From assembly GCA_019637335.1 (NCBI GenBank), contig JAHBVV010000023.1, positions 1-64,000 on the forward strand: a stretch of 64,000 bases of DNA. The letters run 5' to 3'. Positions 1 through 9,400 of the stretch are shown piece after piece (position 1 is the stretch's first letter; each line of letters opens with the position of its first letter). A model generated the notes under the pieces. That model was not told where the DNA came from. It searched no databases and saw only the letters and a list, made by a program, of their open reading frames with translations. Made by a program: the position numbers and the translations under genes. The stretch is from Candidatus Hydrogenedentota bacterium (GTDB lineage Bacteria > Hydrogenedentota > Hydrogenedentia > Hydrogenedentales > JAEUWI01).

Positions 1-110
1 GTCTTCGTGCCCTTCGTGGTGAACATTTCTTTGGTTGCGGCCCAAGGCTGCCCTGCGCTCTTTGTGGCTCCCGATCCAATCCCCCCGCGCATCGACCCCG
101 CATCCCGACT
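1..110. repeat. Intergenic 'boilerplate' repeat, family C copy
   Basis: This stretch holds phrases such as CTTCGTGCCCTTCGTGGTGA and GGTTGCGGCCCAAGGCTGCC. Near-identical text recurs at about 4940-5045, 31920-32215, 33840-34070, 60805-60940 and 61290-61640. It is non-coding in every copy and always lies between genes. Function is unknown. Confidence 0.75.
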
Positions 111-180
111 CGGCTCAAATCAAAGCCGCCAGGATCCTGCGGAACCCTGGCGGCTTGTTATTATTCGGACAGGCCGTTGA

Positions 181-705
181 TCAGGAAGTGAGCCAGCGGA
201 AGTTGCCCGGTTTCTTCGGCACGACCGGCGTGGGCGTCTGATCCTTAACCTGGCGGCGCTTCCTTTCCTTAAGGGCGTTCGCCTTGTAGAAAAGCGCCGG
301 CTCAATAATCGGTTCGTGAAGGCCTTCCGTTTCCAGTTCGCCATAGCTCACCCGCCCCCGGTACGTCCGGTTGGAGAGGATGATCGCGATGGCCTGGCGG
401 GACCATTTGTTGCCCTTGCGGGTAAAAATGTTCTTCGAATGCAGGTAGTTGACCACCTTGCCCGTGCTGCGGGTTACCAGGTACTCCCGGAAAATCATGC
501 GGACCACTTCGGCTTCCCGATCATCCACGACAAGGGGCTTCTCACCTTCGGCCCCGCGCCGGTAGCCATAAGGCGCCGGCCCGGTTCCGTAGCGGCCCTG
601 CTGCACGGAAGTGAGCTGGCCGCGCTTGACCTTGGCCCCGTGCGTCAGGCGACCCGCGGGATCGCCATGATCGACTTCTACTTCAGGTATAGTTTCCGTA
701 CTCAT
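181..705 (-). CDS. Recombinase-domain protein without the resolvase catalytic domain
   Basis: The 174-residue protein matches the middle 'Recombinase' domain of large serine recombinases: GTGPAPYGYRR near residues 41-51, then REAEVVRMIFREYL, a TGKVVNYL helix and the SRQAIAIILSNRTYRGRV segment typical of the DNA-binding part. The N-terminal resolvase domain with the catalytic serine is absent, and so are the zinc ribbon and coiled coil. The start looks genuine: AGGAGGT lies about 10 bases before ATG, and no resolvase-like frame continues upstream. It therefore cannot cut DNA by itself. It may bind DNA as a regulator or be a stabilised remnant of an integrase. Domain identity is fairly sure; function is inferred. 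Confidence 0.75.
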   Translation of the reverse strand: MSTETIPEVEVDHGDPAGRLTHGAKVKRGQLTSVQQGRYGTGPAPYGYRRGAEGEKPLVVDDREAEVVRMIFREYLVTRSTGKVVNYLHSKNIFTRKGNKWSRQAIAIILSNRTYRGRVSYGELETEGLHEPIIEPALFYKANALKERKRRQVKDQTPTPVVPKKPGNFRWLTS

Positions 706-1365
706 ATGATTCGCACCTCCACATGAGTTTGTTTTCTCTTGCGCCGCCGGTGAAGCATCGCTGAATCACAGTTGATAAGTCCATGATGATACTTCAGCAA
801 CGCTTGGCGATGACATTCATCAACGATCACAAGCCGCCATATACGTCCCGGCATTACCGCAGGCTTAACACCGTCCCAAGCCGTATATAGTAAGTGTACA
901 CAAATTCAACAGGCATGTCAAGAAATTAGTGTTAAATTTTTGGCGGAACGCTCCCCATAAAACTGCATAAGATTCCTTGTAGCAGTGGCTTGGAGCGGAT
1001 TTTCCGCTGGTGTACATTTTCGTCAGGCCCTGCCAGAGTGTCAAGTTCCCGGCCAGCAAAGGTCTTGTCCGGAGCCGTTATCAGCAGGGCCCGCGGCGGC
1101 TTGGGCGGTAGCTGCGCTGCCTTTTCTGGATAACGTAAAAAGAACGCCGGTAGTTGACAGGGGATAAACCGGGCGACCCGCACGGACAACTCGCGCGCAA
1201 TGCGGTTGTAGTTTGTGGGGGCGTCCGGTATTATAATCCCACCGCGCAGGGCAATCGAGCCCGAACAGGGTCGCGAAACCCAGGCGGAACCGGTGCGCCA
1301 TCGCGCACCGGGACGGCAGGTGTATCTTGCGGAAGTGCTGTCCTCGTCATAAAGTGGAGCCGTGT
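706..1365. other. 660-bp intergenic region, divergent promoters expected
   Basis: It separates the minus-strand recombinase-domain gene from the plus-strand lipoprotein gene. No convincing coding frame is seen in it. A TATAAT at 1232-1237 could be a -10 box for the lipoprotein gene, but no good -35 lies at the right distance. The AT-rich part at about 860-965 is the likely control region for the minus-strand gene. No repeat family recognised elsewhere in the window occurs here. Confidence 0.4.
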
Positions 1366-3135
1366 ATGAATTTGCGTAGATCCAGCCTATGTCTGTTGGC
1401 GCTGCTGATTGCGGGGTGCGCGTCCACGCCCGAAGGCGGTTCTGCACCAGCGCCGGAGTCGGCGTCGCGGCAGGCGCGCATTCCCGAAGCGCCCAGGACC
1501 GACCGGCCCGAGCGCAAACCCCAAGGGCCAACCGGCGATCTCGCGGTGCATATCTCCGATGTCTCGGGTCGCGATCTACCTTCCCGGGTGGTGCTTTACC
1601 GCCCGACGACCACCGAGGTCGTCACCCGGTTCGAGGTACCCACGGGACGGGCGACGGTCCAGGCGCCGCTGGGCGCGCACGATGCGTATGTCTATGTGTA
1701 TGACAACCAGGTCCCGATTCTGGCCTCGCTGCACAAAATCGAGGTGGTGGAAGGTTCCGCGGCAAGCATCTCGGCGAACCTGCTTGAGGGGGCAAGCGGC
1801 AAGTTGACGATGCGCGATTTCGACCAGGATCGCGATCTCGCGATAGACCGTGTCGAGCTTGAGGCGGGCAGCAATCCGCTGGACGCGAGCAGCATACCGG
1901 GGCACGATCCCATCATATATGACCAGCGCGTGTTGGGCGGAGCAAATAGCCCGGGCTGGTTCAAGGGCGAATTGCACGCCGTTAGCCAGTATGGCGGCGG
2001 CAAGGAGACCGTGGCGCAACTGGTGCAGCGCGCGGAGCAGGCGGGCTTGGATTTTCTGGCAATCACCGACTTGAACACAATGGAGGCGAGCCGCGATCCC
2101 GGCTTCACATCGGATCGGGTCGTGCTGATACCGGCGCTGGCCTGGGGATCCAGGGATCAGGGCGTCGCGCTGATCTACGGGCCGGGAACAATGCCCGGCG
2201 AGCCCGAAGGCGAGGAGATGGCCCAGGCCGAGTGCATCCGCGTGCAGAGCCAGGGGGGGGTGTTTGTCGTGGGGCACCCCTGCTTCACGGACGCCCCCTG
2301 GAAGTGGCGCATACAATATGTGAATGCGGTGCAGGTCTGGAACGGCCCATGGCGCGCGCAGCAACCGCTTCGCCTGACGTCGCTTCCCGAAACGCTCAAG
2401 CGGCGGGCGAACGGCAATCTGGTGTATTCGATTGCGGCGGCCGCCGCCGTGGCGGATAAGACGGCGCAACTTGCGGCGAATGCGGGCCAGAAGGATCGCA
2501 AGGTGTCGGCAAACGATCAGGCGGCGTTGTTCTGGGACTACGAGCTGGTGCGCGGCCAGGTGTGCAGCGTGGTCGGCGGCGGCATGGTCGACCGGCCCTC
2601 GGTTCCCATGGGCCAGCCGACAACGTGGGTCTACGCGGCGAATAAATCGCTGCCGGCGATCATGGAGGGGCTCCGGCTGGGCCGGACCTTCGTAGGGAAT
2701 CGCCCGGATGGCGTTCAGTTGAACTTCCGGGCCGATGTCTTGAATGACGGTTCCGTAGACGTCAGCATGGGGGGCGCGATCCCGCTGGGCGTGGACGTCG
2801 GATTCTATATTCTCGTGACCGGGGCGATGGGCGCGAAAGTGGAGATGCTGCGAAACGGGCACGCCATTATGAGCGAAATCATCCGGGAAAACGTTTACAG
2901 CAGAAACTTCCTGCAGACAACCGATTTCCGCGCGGTGTACCGGCTGCGCGTCATCCGCCAGCCCGACAATCCGGACGCGGGGTTCGGACCGGTGGAGGTG
3001 CTCGCGATGTCCAGCCCGATCTACGCGGACGATATCGGCACGGACCTGCTGCGGACGGGCCCCGTCGACCCGAGCAAAACGTGGGTCCGGATAGAGTCCA
3101 AGTACACGGAAGAGGACCGCCGCATCCCCTACTGA
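1366..3135 (+). CDS. Lipoprotein with a degenerate PHP/CehA-McbA-like domain
   Basis: A 589-residue lipoprotein. The start at ATG 1366 places a lipobox (LIAGC, Cys18) directly after a hydrophobic segment and has GGAG seven bases upstream. An EF-hand-like stretch (DFDQDRDLAIDRVELEAG) is followed by a PHP-type fold. The usual GDLHxHT is GELHAVS (201-207), so the second histidine is lost. The usual TDH is TDL (ITDLN, 233-237). A later histidine survives (GHPC, His304). Known active CehA/McbA proteins need these metal ligands, so this copy is probably catalytically weak or dead, perhaps a binding protein. It converges on the epimerase gene and overlaps it by 7 bp at the 3' end. The intact PHP protein at 26799-28814 is a useful contrast. 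Confidence 0.75.
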   Translation: MNLRRSSLCLLALLIAGCASTPEGGSAPAPESASRQARIPEAPRTDRPERKPQGPTGDLAVHISDVSGRDLPSRVVLYRPTTTEVVTRFEVPTGRATVQAPLGAHDAYVYVYDNQVPILASLHKIEVVEGSAASISANLLEGASGKLTMRDFDQDRDLAIDRVELEAGSNPLDASSIPGHDPIIYDQRVLGGANSPGWFKGELHAVSQYGGGKETVAQLVQRAEQAGLDFLAITDLNTMEASRDPGFTSDRVVLIPALAWGSRDQGVALIYGPGTMPGEPEGEEMAQAECIRVQSQGGVFVVGHPCFTDAPWKWRIQYVNAVQVWNGPWRAQQPLRLTSLPETLKRRANGNLVYSIAAAAAVADKTAQLAANAGQKDRKVSANDQAALFWDYELVRGQVCSVVGGGMVDRPSVPMGQPTTWVYAANKSLPAIMEGLRLGRTFVGNRPDGVQLNFRADVLNDGSVDVSMGGAIPLGVDVGFYILVTGAMGAKVEMLRNGHAIMSEIIRENVYSRNFLQTTDFRAVYRLRVIRQPDNPDAGFGPVEVLAMSSPIYADDIGTDLLRTGPVDPSKTWVRIESKYTEEDRRIPY

Positions 3136-4115
3136 GGCGTGGCTGCGGGGCCTGTCCGGGCCATGCGGGCGCGCAAATCGGCGATGACGGCGTCAAGGAT
3201 GTCGTCGAGCCCCGTCGTGGGCGCGTATCCAATGGCGGCCTGAATGCGTTTCAGGCAGGGGGCGCGGTGACGCATGTCCTCGTAGCCCGGGCCGAAGGCT
3301 TCTTCATACGGCACGTATCGAATCTGGGAGCGGCTGCCGGTTCGTTCGATGATTTGTCGGGCCAGGTCCGCGATCGCTATCGGATTGTCGCTGCCAATAT
3401 TGAAGACTTCACCACTGGCGCCCGGGGCCGCCATGAGTTTGATCAGGGCGGGCACAACATCGCCCACGTAGGTGAAGCAGCGGGTCTGCCTGCCGTCTCC
3501 GAACACCGTGAGCGGCTCGCCGTGCAGGGCCTGCGAAACGAGCCGGGGGATGACCATGCCGTAGCGGCCGGTCTGGCGTGGCCCGACCGTGTTAAACAGC
3601 CGGGCAACCACGACCGGCTGGCGTTTTTCCCGCCAGTAGGCAAAGGCCAGGAACTCGTCGATGGCCTTCGAGGCGGCGTAACACCAACGGTGCCGGTGGG
3701 TGGGGCCAATGATCCGATCGTCGTCTTCTTCGAACCGCGCTTTCGTGCCTTTGCCATACACTTCGCTGGTGGACGTGATCAGCAGCTTGCGCCGGTACCG
3801 GCATACCTCCTCCAGCACCACTTCGGTGCCCCGGATGTTGTTGACGATGGTCTGGATCGGCTGCTCCACCACGAGGTTAACCCCCACCGTGGCGGCAAGG
3901 TGGTAGACAACGTCGACTTCGCGCACCAGATCGCGCACGATCTCCTGGTTCAGGGTGGAATCGATTACCGTCGTAATGTCCGGGAGATGTTCGATGTTCT
4001 CGAAGCGGCCCGTGCTCAGGTCATCCAGCACGAAGACCTCGTTTCCGCCTTCAATCAGCGTTTCGCAGAGGTGCGAACCGATGAAGCCGGCCCCTCCCGT
4101 GACTAATGCGCGCAT
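3129..4115 (-). CDS. NAD-dependent epimerase/dehydratase (extended SDR)
   Basis: A 328-residue member of the extended short-chain dehydrogenase family acting on sugar nucleotides. The Rossmann motif GGAGFIGSHL sits at residues 7-16, the TSTSEVYG active-site strand at 114-121 and the catalytic pair Tyr146-xxx-Lys150 (YAASK) follows. The RYGMVIPRLV and RCFTYVGDVV segments match UDP-glucose 4-epimerase or UDP-xylose synthase type enzymes. NADH-dependent epimerisation or decarboxylation of UDP-sugars for surface polysaccharide is likely; the exact substrate cannot be read. No glycosyltransferase cluster is next to it. Length is normal and key residues are intact. Confidence 0.9.
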   Translation of the reverse strand: MRALVTGGAGFIGSHLCETLIEGGNEVFVLDDLSTGRFENIEHLPDITTVIDSTLNQEIVRDLVREVDVVYHLAATVGVNLVVEQPIQTIVNNIRGTEVVLEEVCRYRRKLLITSTSEVYGKGTKARFEEDDDRIIGPTHRHRWCYAASKAIDEFLAFAYWREKRQPVVVARLFNTVGPRQTGRYGMVIPRLVSQALHGEPLTVFGDGRQTRCFTYVGDVVPALIKLMAAPGASGEVFNIGSDNPIAIADLARQIIERTGSRSQIRYVPYEEAFGPGYEDMRHRAPCLKRIQAAIGYAPTTGLDDILDAVIADLRARMARTGPAATPQ

Positions 4116-4316
4116 TCCAGACCCTCCAAGTGACGCCCGATATCGGGCCGCAGTATACGGTTCGTCCAGTGGCCGTTCAAGAGACAGGATGCCTGCTTCG
4201 GGCGCCGAATAGGCGGATCGACGCCGTCTTGATGGCCGGATCGCCCGCTTTTATGCATTTTCACACAATGCCGGCGTCACGCATTGTCTTACTTTTGTAC
4301 ACTAAAACCATTTCTA

Positions 4317-4345
4317 TTGACAGATTTGGTGAGCGGGTATATCCT
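4317..4345 (+). promoter_or_regulatory. Sigma-70-type promoter of the cold-shock gene
   Basis: TTGACA (4317-4322) is separated by 17 bases from TATCCT (4340-4345). The -35 box is perfect. A transcript from here would have a leader of about 95-100 bases before the cold-shock start, a length that fits cold-shock mRNAs whose leader folds with temperature. Confidence 0.6.
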
Positions 4346-4448
4346 TTAACAAGCGGATTGGGTATGTAGTGTACAGGGCAGCGCTTCTTGGGAAGTACTG
4401 CGGCGGAACCTACAAGGATTAACAGGAAGGGAGGAGGTCGTGTCAGAC

Positions 4449-4676
4449 ATGGGTACCTCTGCACTGAATTCCGGCAAGGTGAAATGGTTCAGCGATTCGA
4501 AAGGGTACGGCTTCATCGCGCGCGAACAGGCGAGTGATGTGTTCGTTCACCATACGGCGATTGAGATGGACGGTTTCCGGACCTTGCGGCAGGGTGAGGA
4601 CGTTCTTTACGAACTCAAGGAGGGCAGTAAGGGGCCACAGGCGGTTGTGGTAAAGAAGGCCGGTAGCAAGGATTAA
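4449..4676 (+). CDS. Cold-shock protein, CspA family
   Basis: A small OB-fold RNA chaperone of 75 residues. Both nucleic-acid-binding motifs are present: RNP1 as KGYGFI and RNP2 as VFVHH, with the KVKWF opening strand. It binds single-stranded RNA and melts structure, typically under cold or growth transition. GGAAGGGAGGAGG lies upstream. The ATG at 4449 has an 11-base spacing, whereas the in-frame GTG at 4440 would leave only 2 bases, so ATG is chosen. It is monocistronic, between its own promoter and a strong terminator. Confidence 0.93.
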   Translation: MGTSALNSGKVKWFSDSKGYGFIAREQASDVFVHHTAIEMDGFRTLRQGEDVLYELKEGSKGPQAVVVKKAGSKD

Positions 4677-4704
4677 CCACCGCGTATCGGGCAAACACGC
4701 GCGA

Positions 4705-4743
4705 CGCCGGCGCCTGGAACTGCTCCAGGCGCCGGCGCTTCTT
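4705..4743 (+). terminator. Intrinsic terminator after the cold-shock gene
   Basis: A perfect 14-bp stem (4705-4718 pairs with 4724-4737) closes a 5-base loop and is followed by CTTCTT. It lies 28 bases after the stop codon. The trailing T-run is interrupted, but the stem is very stable. Confidence 0.8.
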
Positions 4744-5064
4744 CAGTGCGCGGTTCGCGTGTGCGCGAAAGACATGGACCGCGAATGGACACGTGAAAGC
4801 GGGGCGGGTTCTCTACTGCCTCGCGTGCGCATGAGCCCGCGGGGCCGGTGTGATCGCTATCCTTCGACGGGTTTCGCGCCCGCGGACCTCACAGTGTTCG
4901 TCCGGCCCGTTGACGCCATAATCGCAACTTCGGAACACCTCCTTCATTCGTGTCCATTTGCGTTAATTCGCGGTTCAAAAAAATCGGTTGCGGCCTGTGG
5001 CTGCGCTGCGTTCCCTGTGCTCCTGGTGGCTCCCAATCCAATCCCCCGCGCGCCGCTCACCCGC
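4744..5064. repeat. Intergenic region with a family C repeat
   Basis: No credible gene. From about 4940 to 5045 it carries the repeat text seen at the window start (CATTCGTGTCCATTTGCG, GTGGCTCCCAATCCAATCCC). The part before this shows nothing recognisable. Confidence 0.6.
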
Positions 5065-5130
5065 CCCTCAATGAAAATCCCGGCTCTTCGTCTCCTCCCT
5101 CGTCAGCCGCGTCTCGGGCGCCCAATATTC
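5065..5130 (-). pseudogene. Copy of the dnaE2 3' end (displaced remnant)
   Basis: Aligned base by base, 5065-5130 matches 6424-6489 at 57 of 66 positions. On the minus strand it reads ETRLTREETKSRDFH followed by a stop; the real DnaE2 ends ETRLTTEETRSRDFH and a stop. The DUF1016 gene lies exactly between the two copies. It is either the original end of dnaE2, displaced by an insertion that supplied a new end, or the remnant of a second dnaE2. See the findings. Confidence 0.75.
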
Positions 5131-5156
5131 ACCCGTACCTGGCAGGGGCCCCCATC

Positions 5157-6236
5157 TCACTCGCGATCATCTTGCGCTCGGTTTTCGATGCGCGCGCGCG
5201 ACCGCCGTATGGCATCGTGGAAGCGCGCGGCCAGCACCTCGCGCGGCGGGAGGGCGGTGAGGTATTCCGCGACGTGGATGCCGGATTGGCCAAGTTCCAG
5301 CAGCTCGATTTGCTCCTCTTTCTTCCCCGCGCAGAGAATGATGCCGAGGGGCGCCTGCTCGCCGGGTTCCTGTTCGTGATTCGCGAGCCAGCGGAGATAG
5401 AGCTCCATTTGCCCTTTGTGTTCCGGCCGGAACGCGCTCAACTTGAGATCGAGCGCCACAATCCGGTGGAGTTTTCGGTGGTAAAAGAGCAAATCGAGGT
5501 AGAAGTCGTCGTTGTCGATCTGGATGCGCTTCTGGCGCGCCACAAACGCGAAACCGGCGCCCATTTCCAGAAGAAAATGCTCCATCTCCCGGAGGATCGC
5601 GTCTTCGATGTCCTTCTCGAAGTAGCGGTCATTCAATCCAAGGAAATCGAGGATGTAGGGGTCCTTGAAGACCAGAGCCGGACTCATCCGGTCGCCATCG
5701 CGCAATTGCGCCAATTCGTGTTCAATGACCTCTTCCGGCTTCTTCGACAGGGCGGTGCGTTCGTACAACATCGAGTCGATCTTCTTCTGGAGCGTACGCG
5801 TGCTCCATTTTTCGATGCGGCACATTTCGGCGTAAAAATCGCGTTTGAGCGGGTCGTCGATATAGATAATCCGTAGAAAGTGCGTCCAACTCAATTGTCT
5901 CATCAGTGATGAGACAATTGCCTCGTCGGGAAATGACTCATAGAATCGCATCATGTGACGAAGACTCTTCGCACTGAATCCCTTGCCAAATTCCGATTCA
6001 AATTGTCTCCCCAGTGCGGAGACAATTTGCGCCCCGTACTTCGCCCGCTCCCGACCAAGAATTTCTTCGCCTATTCGCTTTCCGATCCGCCAGTGAAGCA
6101 TAGTCAGCGCCGCATTAACCGCCACGGACACGGTAGTCCGTGTTTCCTCCACCAGACGGCGAATGTCCCCTACGAGTTCCACGGACGCCACATCGTTCTG
6201 CGCCTGCAATTTCCGCTGCTTTGCCTTTCCGCCCAT
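5157..6236 (-). CDS. YhcG-type PDDEXK nuclease (DUF1016)
   Basis: A 359-residue protein of the DUF1016/YhcG family. The N-terminal half has the helical DUF1016_N signature (LHWRIGKRIGEEIL, FSAKSLRHMMRFYESFP, LSWTHFLRI). The C-terminal half has the PDDEXK nuclease core: FYLDLLFYHRKLHRIVALDLK, with the acidic residue and the DLK lysine, and later GQMELYLRWL. The family is common near restriction systems and mobile DNA; its substrate is not established. The start at 6236 has GGAGG six bases upstream, better than the in-frame ATG at 6284. The gene stands alone and is bracketed by two copies of the dnaE2 3' end, suggesting arrival by insertion. Confidence 0.9.
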   Translation of the reverse strand: MGGKAKQRKLQAQNDVASVELVGDIRRLVEETRTTVSVAVNAALTMLHWRIGKRIGEEILGRERAKYGAQIVSALGRQFESEFGKGFSAKSLRHMMRFYESFPDEAIVSSLMRQLSWTHFLRIIYIDDPLKRDFYAEMCRIEKWSTRTLQKKIDSMLYERTALSKKPEEVIEHELAQLRDGDRMSPALVFKDPYILDFLGLNDRYFEKDIEDAILREMEHFLLEMGAGFAFVARQKRIQIDNDDFYLDLLFYHRKLHRIVALDLKLSAFRPEHKGQMELYLRWLANHEQEPGEQAPLGIILCAGKKEEQIELLELGQSGIHVAEYLTALPPREVLAARFHDAIRRSRARIENRAQDDRE

Positions 6237-6426
6237 CAGAAGCCTCCCAAGGTTAGTGATACCGCATACTGAAAATATTATCACTTATTTGAGATTCTTG
6301 CAAGGATAATATCAACCCGAAATATCAACCGGGAGTGCGCCGGAAAGCGGGCATAGATCGGTTTTCTTTTGTGGCTTTCGGTTCCTGATTCGATTTCCGT
6401 GGTCTTACCAGATTCAACGCCTGCCC

Positions 6427-9400
6427 TCAATGAAAATCCCGACTCCTCGTCTCCTCCGTCGTCAGCCGCGTCTCCGGAACCCAGAGTTCCTCCGCCACAA
6501 GATGCGTGACGCCGGACTGCACCTGCAATTTCCCCGTGACCCCGATAAACGGCTGCGTTTTCACCAGCGTCCGGTGCTTCTGGTACACCGTCTCCCACAC
6601 CACCAGGTTCACCAGGCCCGTTTCGTCCTCCAGCGTCATAAACACCACCCCGTTGGCCGTCCCGGGACGTTGCCGGCAGATGACCAGCCCCGCATAGCGC
6701 GTGCGGGACCCATTTTTCATCCCCGCCACCGTGGCGGCGTCCGGGAGCCCCGCCGCCGCGAGCGCGTCGCGGTAGGGGGCGATGGGATGCCCGTGCGTGC
6801 TGTGGCTGGTATAGGCGTAATCCCAGTGAATCGCCTCCGCCAGGCTGAGCGTATTGAGCGCCGCGTCCGGCTCCGGCGTCTGCACCCGGAGCTGCGCGTG
6901 CAGCTCGCGGTCGAGCCCCAGGGCCCGCCACAGCGCGCTCCGGCGATCATCCGCAAACGCCGCCAGCGCCCCGGCCTCCGCAAGCCGCGTCAGCGCCCCA
7001 TGCGGCAGCCGCGCCCGCAACGCAAAATCCTCCAGCGACGCAAAAGCCCCCGTCTCCCGCGCGGCGATGATCCGGCGCGCCTCGGCCTCCTGCAAGCCCT
7101 TCACAAAGCGCAAACCCATTCGCGTTTCAAGAGTAGGATAGGCGTCCCGCCTGTCCAGGACAGCCGGGACGGCTATCCTACTTTCTTCCAACGTACACTC
7201 CCAGTCGCTATACCGCACATCGATCGGCCGCACCGCCACCCCGTGCCGCTTCGCATCCTCCACCAGCGTCGCCGGGCTGTAAAAACCCATGGGCTGCGCG
7301 TTGAGCAGCGCCGCCAGAAACGCCGCCGGGTAATGTTGTTTGAGCCACGCCGTGGCGTACGCTATCAGCGCGAAGCTGGCCGCGTGGCTTTCCGGAAAGC
7401 CATACTCCCCGAAGCCCTGAATCTGCTCGAACACCCGCTCCGCAAATTCCCGCGCGATCCCCTTCTTCATCATCCGAGAAATCAGGCGGTCCCGGTGCCG
7501 CAGAATACGCCCGCTCTTGCGCCACGCGGCCATGTCCCGCCGGAGTTGGTCGGCCTCGCCCGGCGTGTAGTCCGCGGCCACCATCGCCAGTTGCATCACC
7601 TGCTCCTGAAACAAGGGAATCCCGAGCGTCTTCTTCAGCACCGGCTCCAGACACGGGTGCGGATAGGTCACCGCCTCTTCTCCGTTCCGCCGCCGCAAAT
7701 ACGGATGCACCATGCCCCCCGTGATCGGCCCGGGCCGCACGATGCTCACCTCGATCACCAGGTCGTAATAATTCCGAGGGCGCAGGCGCGGCAGCATGGC
7801 CATCTGCGCGCGGCTCTCGATCTGAAACACCCCCACCGTGTCCCCCCGCTGGATCTGCGCAAAGGTCGCCGCATCGTCCGGCGGGATCGTCGCAAGCGTC
7901 CAGCGCGCGCCTTCGTGCTGCTCGATCAAATCGAAGGCCTTGTGCACCACATTCAGCGCGCCCAGCCCCAGCAGGTCCACCTTGAACAGTCCCAGATCCT
8001 CGATGTCCTCCTTGTCCCACTGGATCACCGTGCGATCCGCCATGGCCCCGTTTTCAATCGGCACGAGCGTATCCACCGGCTCGTGCCCCAGCAGAAAACC
8101 GCCGGGATGGATGGAAAGATGCCGCGGCACGTCCTCGATCTCCCGCACCAGCCGCAGCAAATGCCGGTGGGCCGGCGCCTCGGGATCGAGCCCCGCCGCC
8201 CGAAGCGTCTCCGCCGATGGAAAATCGTGGTGCGACAGGTGGCGCGCCAGCCGCTCCAGCGCGGTCTCGGCGATACCCAGCGCCTTGCCCACGTCGCGCA
8301 CCGCCGATTTCGCGCGGTAACGGATGAAATTCGCCACCATCGCCGCGTGGCCCCGGCCATAGTGCCTGTAAACGTACTGGATCGCCTCCTCACGCCGGTT
8401 GTGCTCGATGTCCAGGTCAATATCCGGCGGTTCGTTGCGCTCGCGGGACAAAAAACGCTCAAAAAGCAGTCCCATCCGCACGGGATCCACCGATGTGATG
8501 CCCAGGCAATAGCACACCGCCGAATTCGCCGCCGATCCGCGCCCCTGGCAGAGGATATGCTCCCGCCGGCAGAACTGCACGATCTCCCGCATCGTGAGGA
8601 AGTATCCCTCAAACTCCAACTCGCGAATGAGATCCAGTTCCTTGTCCAGTTGCGCGCGGACATCCTCCGGCACGCCCTCCGGATAGCGATCCGCCGCCCC
8701 CGCATACGTCAGATCGCGAAAGTGGCTGGCCGCGTCCGAACCGTCGGGCAGCCGCTCCACCGGATAGCGGTAGCGGATCTCCGCCAGCGAAAACGTGCAG
8801 CGCGCCGCGATCGCCGCCGTGGCCTCCACCGCCTCCGGATCATCCCCGAAAAGCTCCGCGAAGCCGTGGGGGGCACGCAGGTAATGCTGGTCGTTCGGCT
8901 TGATGCGCACACCCGCCGCCCCCAGGCTCACCCCGTGGCGGATGCACGTCAGCACATCCTGCAGGGGCCGCCGCGTCGGCGTGTGGTAGAGCGTCTCCAT
9001 CCCCGCCGCGACCGGCAGCCCCAGCGCGCGCGCCCGCTCCCGAAGGCGGTGCTCCAGCCGCCCCTCGCCCACCTCCCGGTGCCGCGTCAACAGCGCGTAC
9101 AGCCGATCACCAAAGGCCTCCCGGAGCTGCCCCGCCTCGCGCCCCGGCGGCGCCTCCGCCAGCAGACGGCTGCCCGCCCCGCCCCACAGCGCGATGAGCC
9201 CCGCCGACCGCGCGCAAACCTCCTCCCACGAGACCCGGCTCTGCCCCTTCGGACAGCGCAGGCGCCCCGCGGAGATCAGCCGGCACAGGTTCGCATAGCC
9301 CCCGCGATCCATCGCAAGCAGGAGGATATGCGTGCCGTCGTCGATAGAAACCTCCGACCCGGCAATCAGGTGCACGCCCAGCTCCCGCGCGCGCTTGTGC

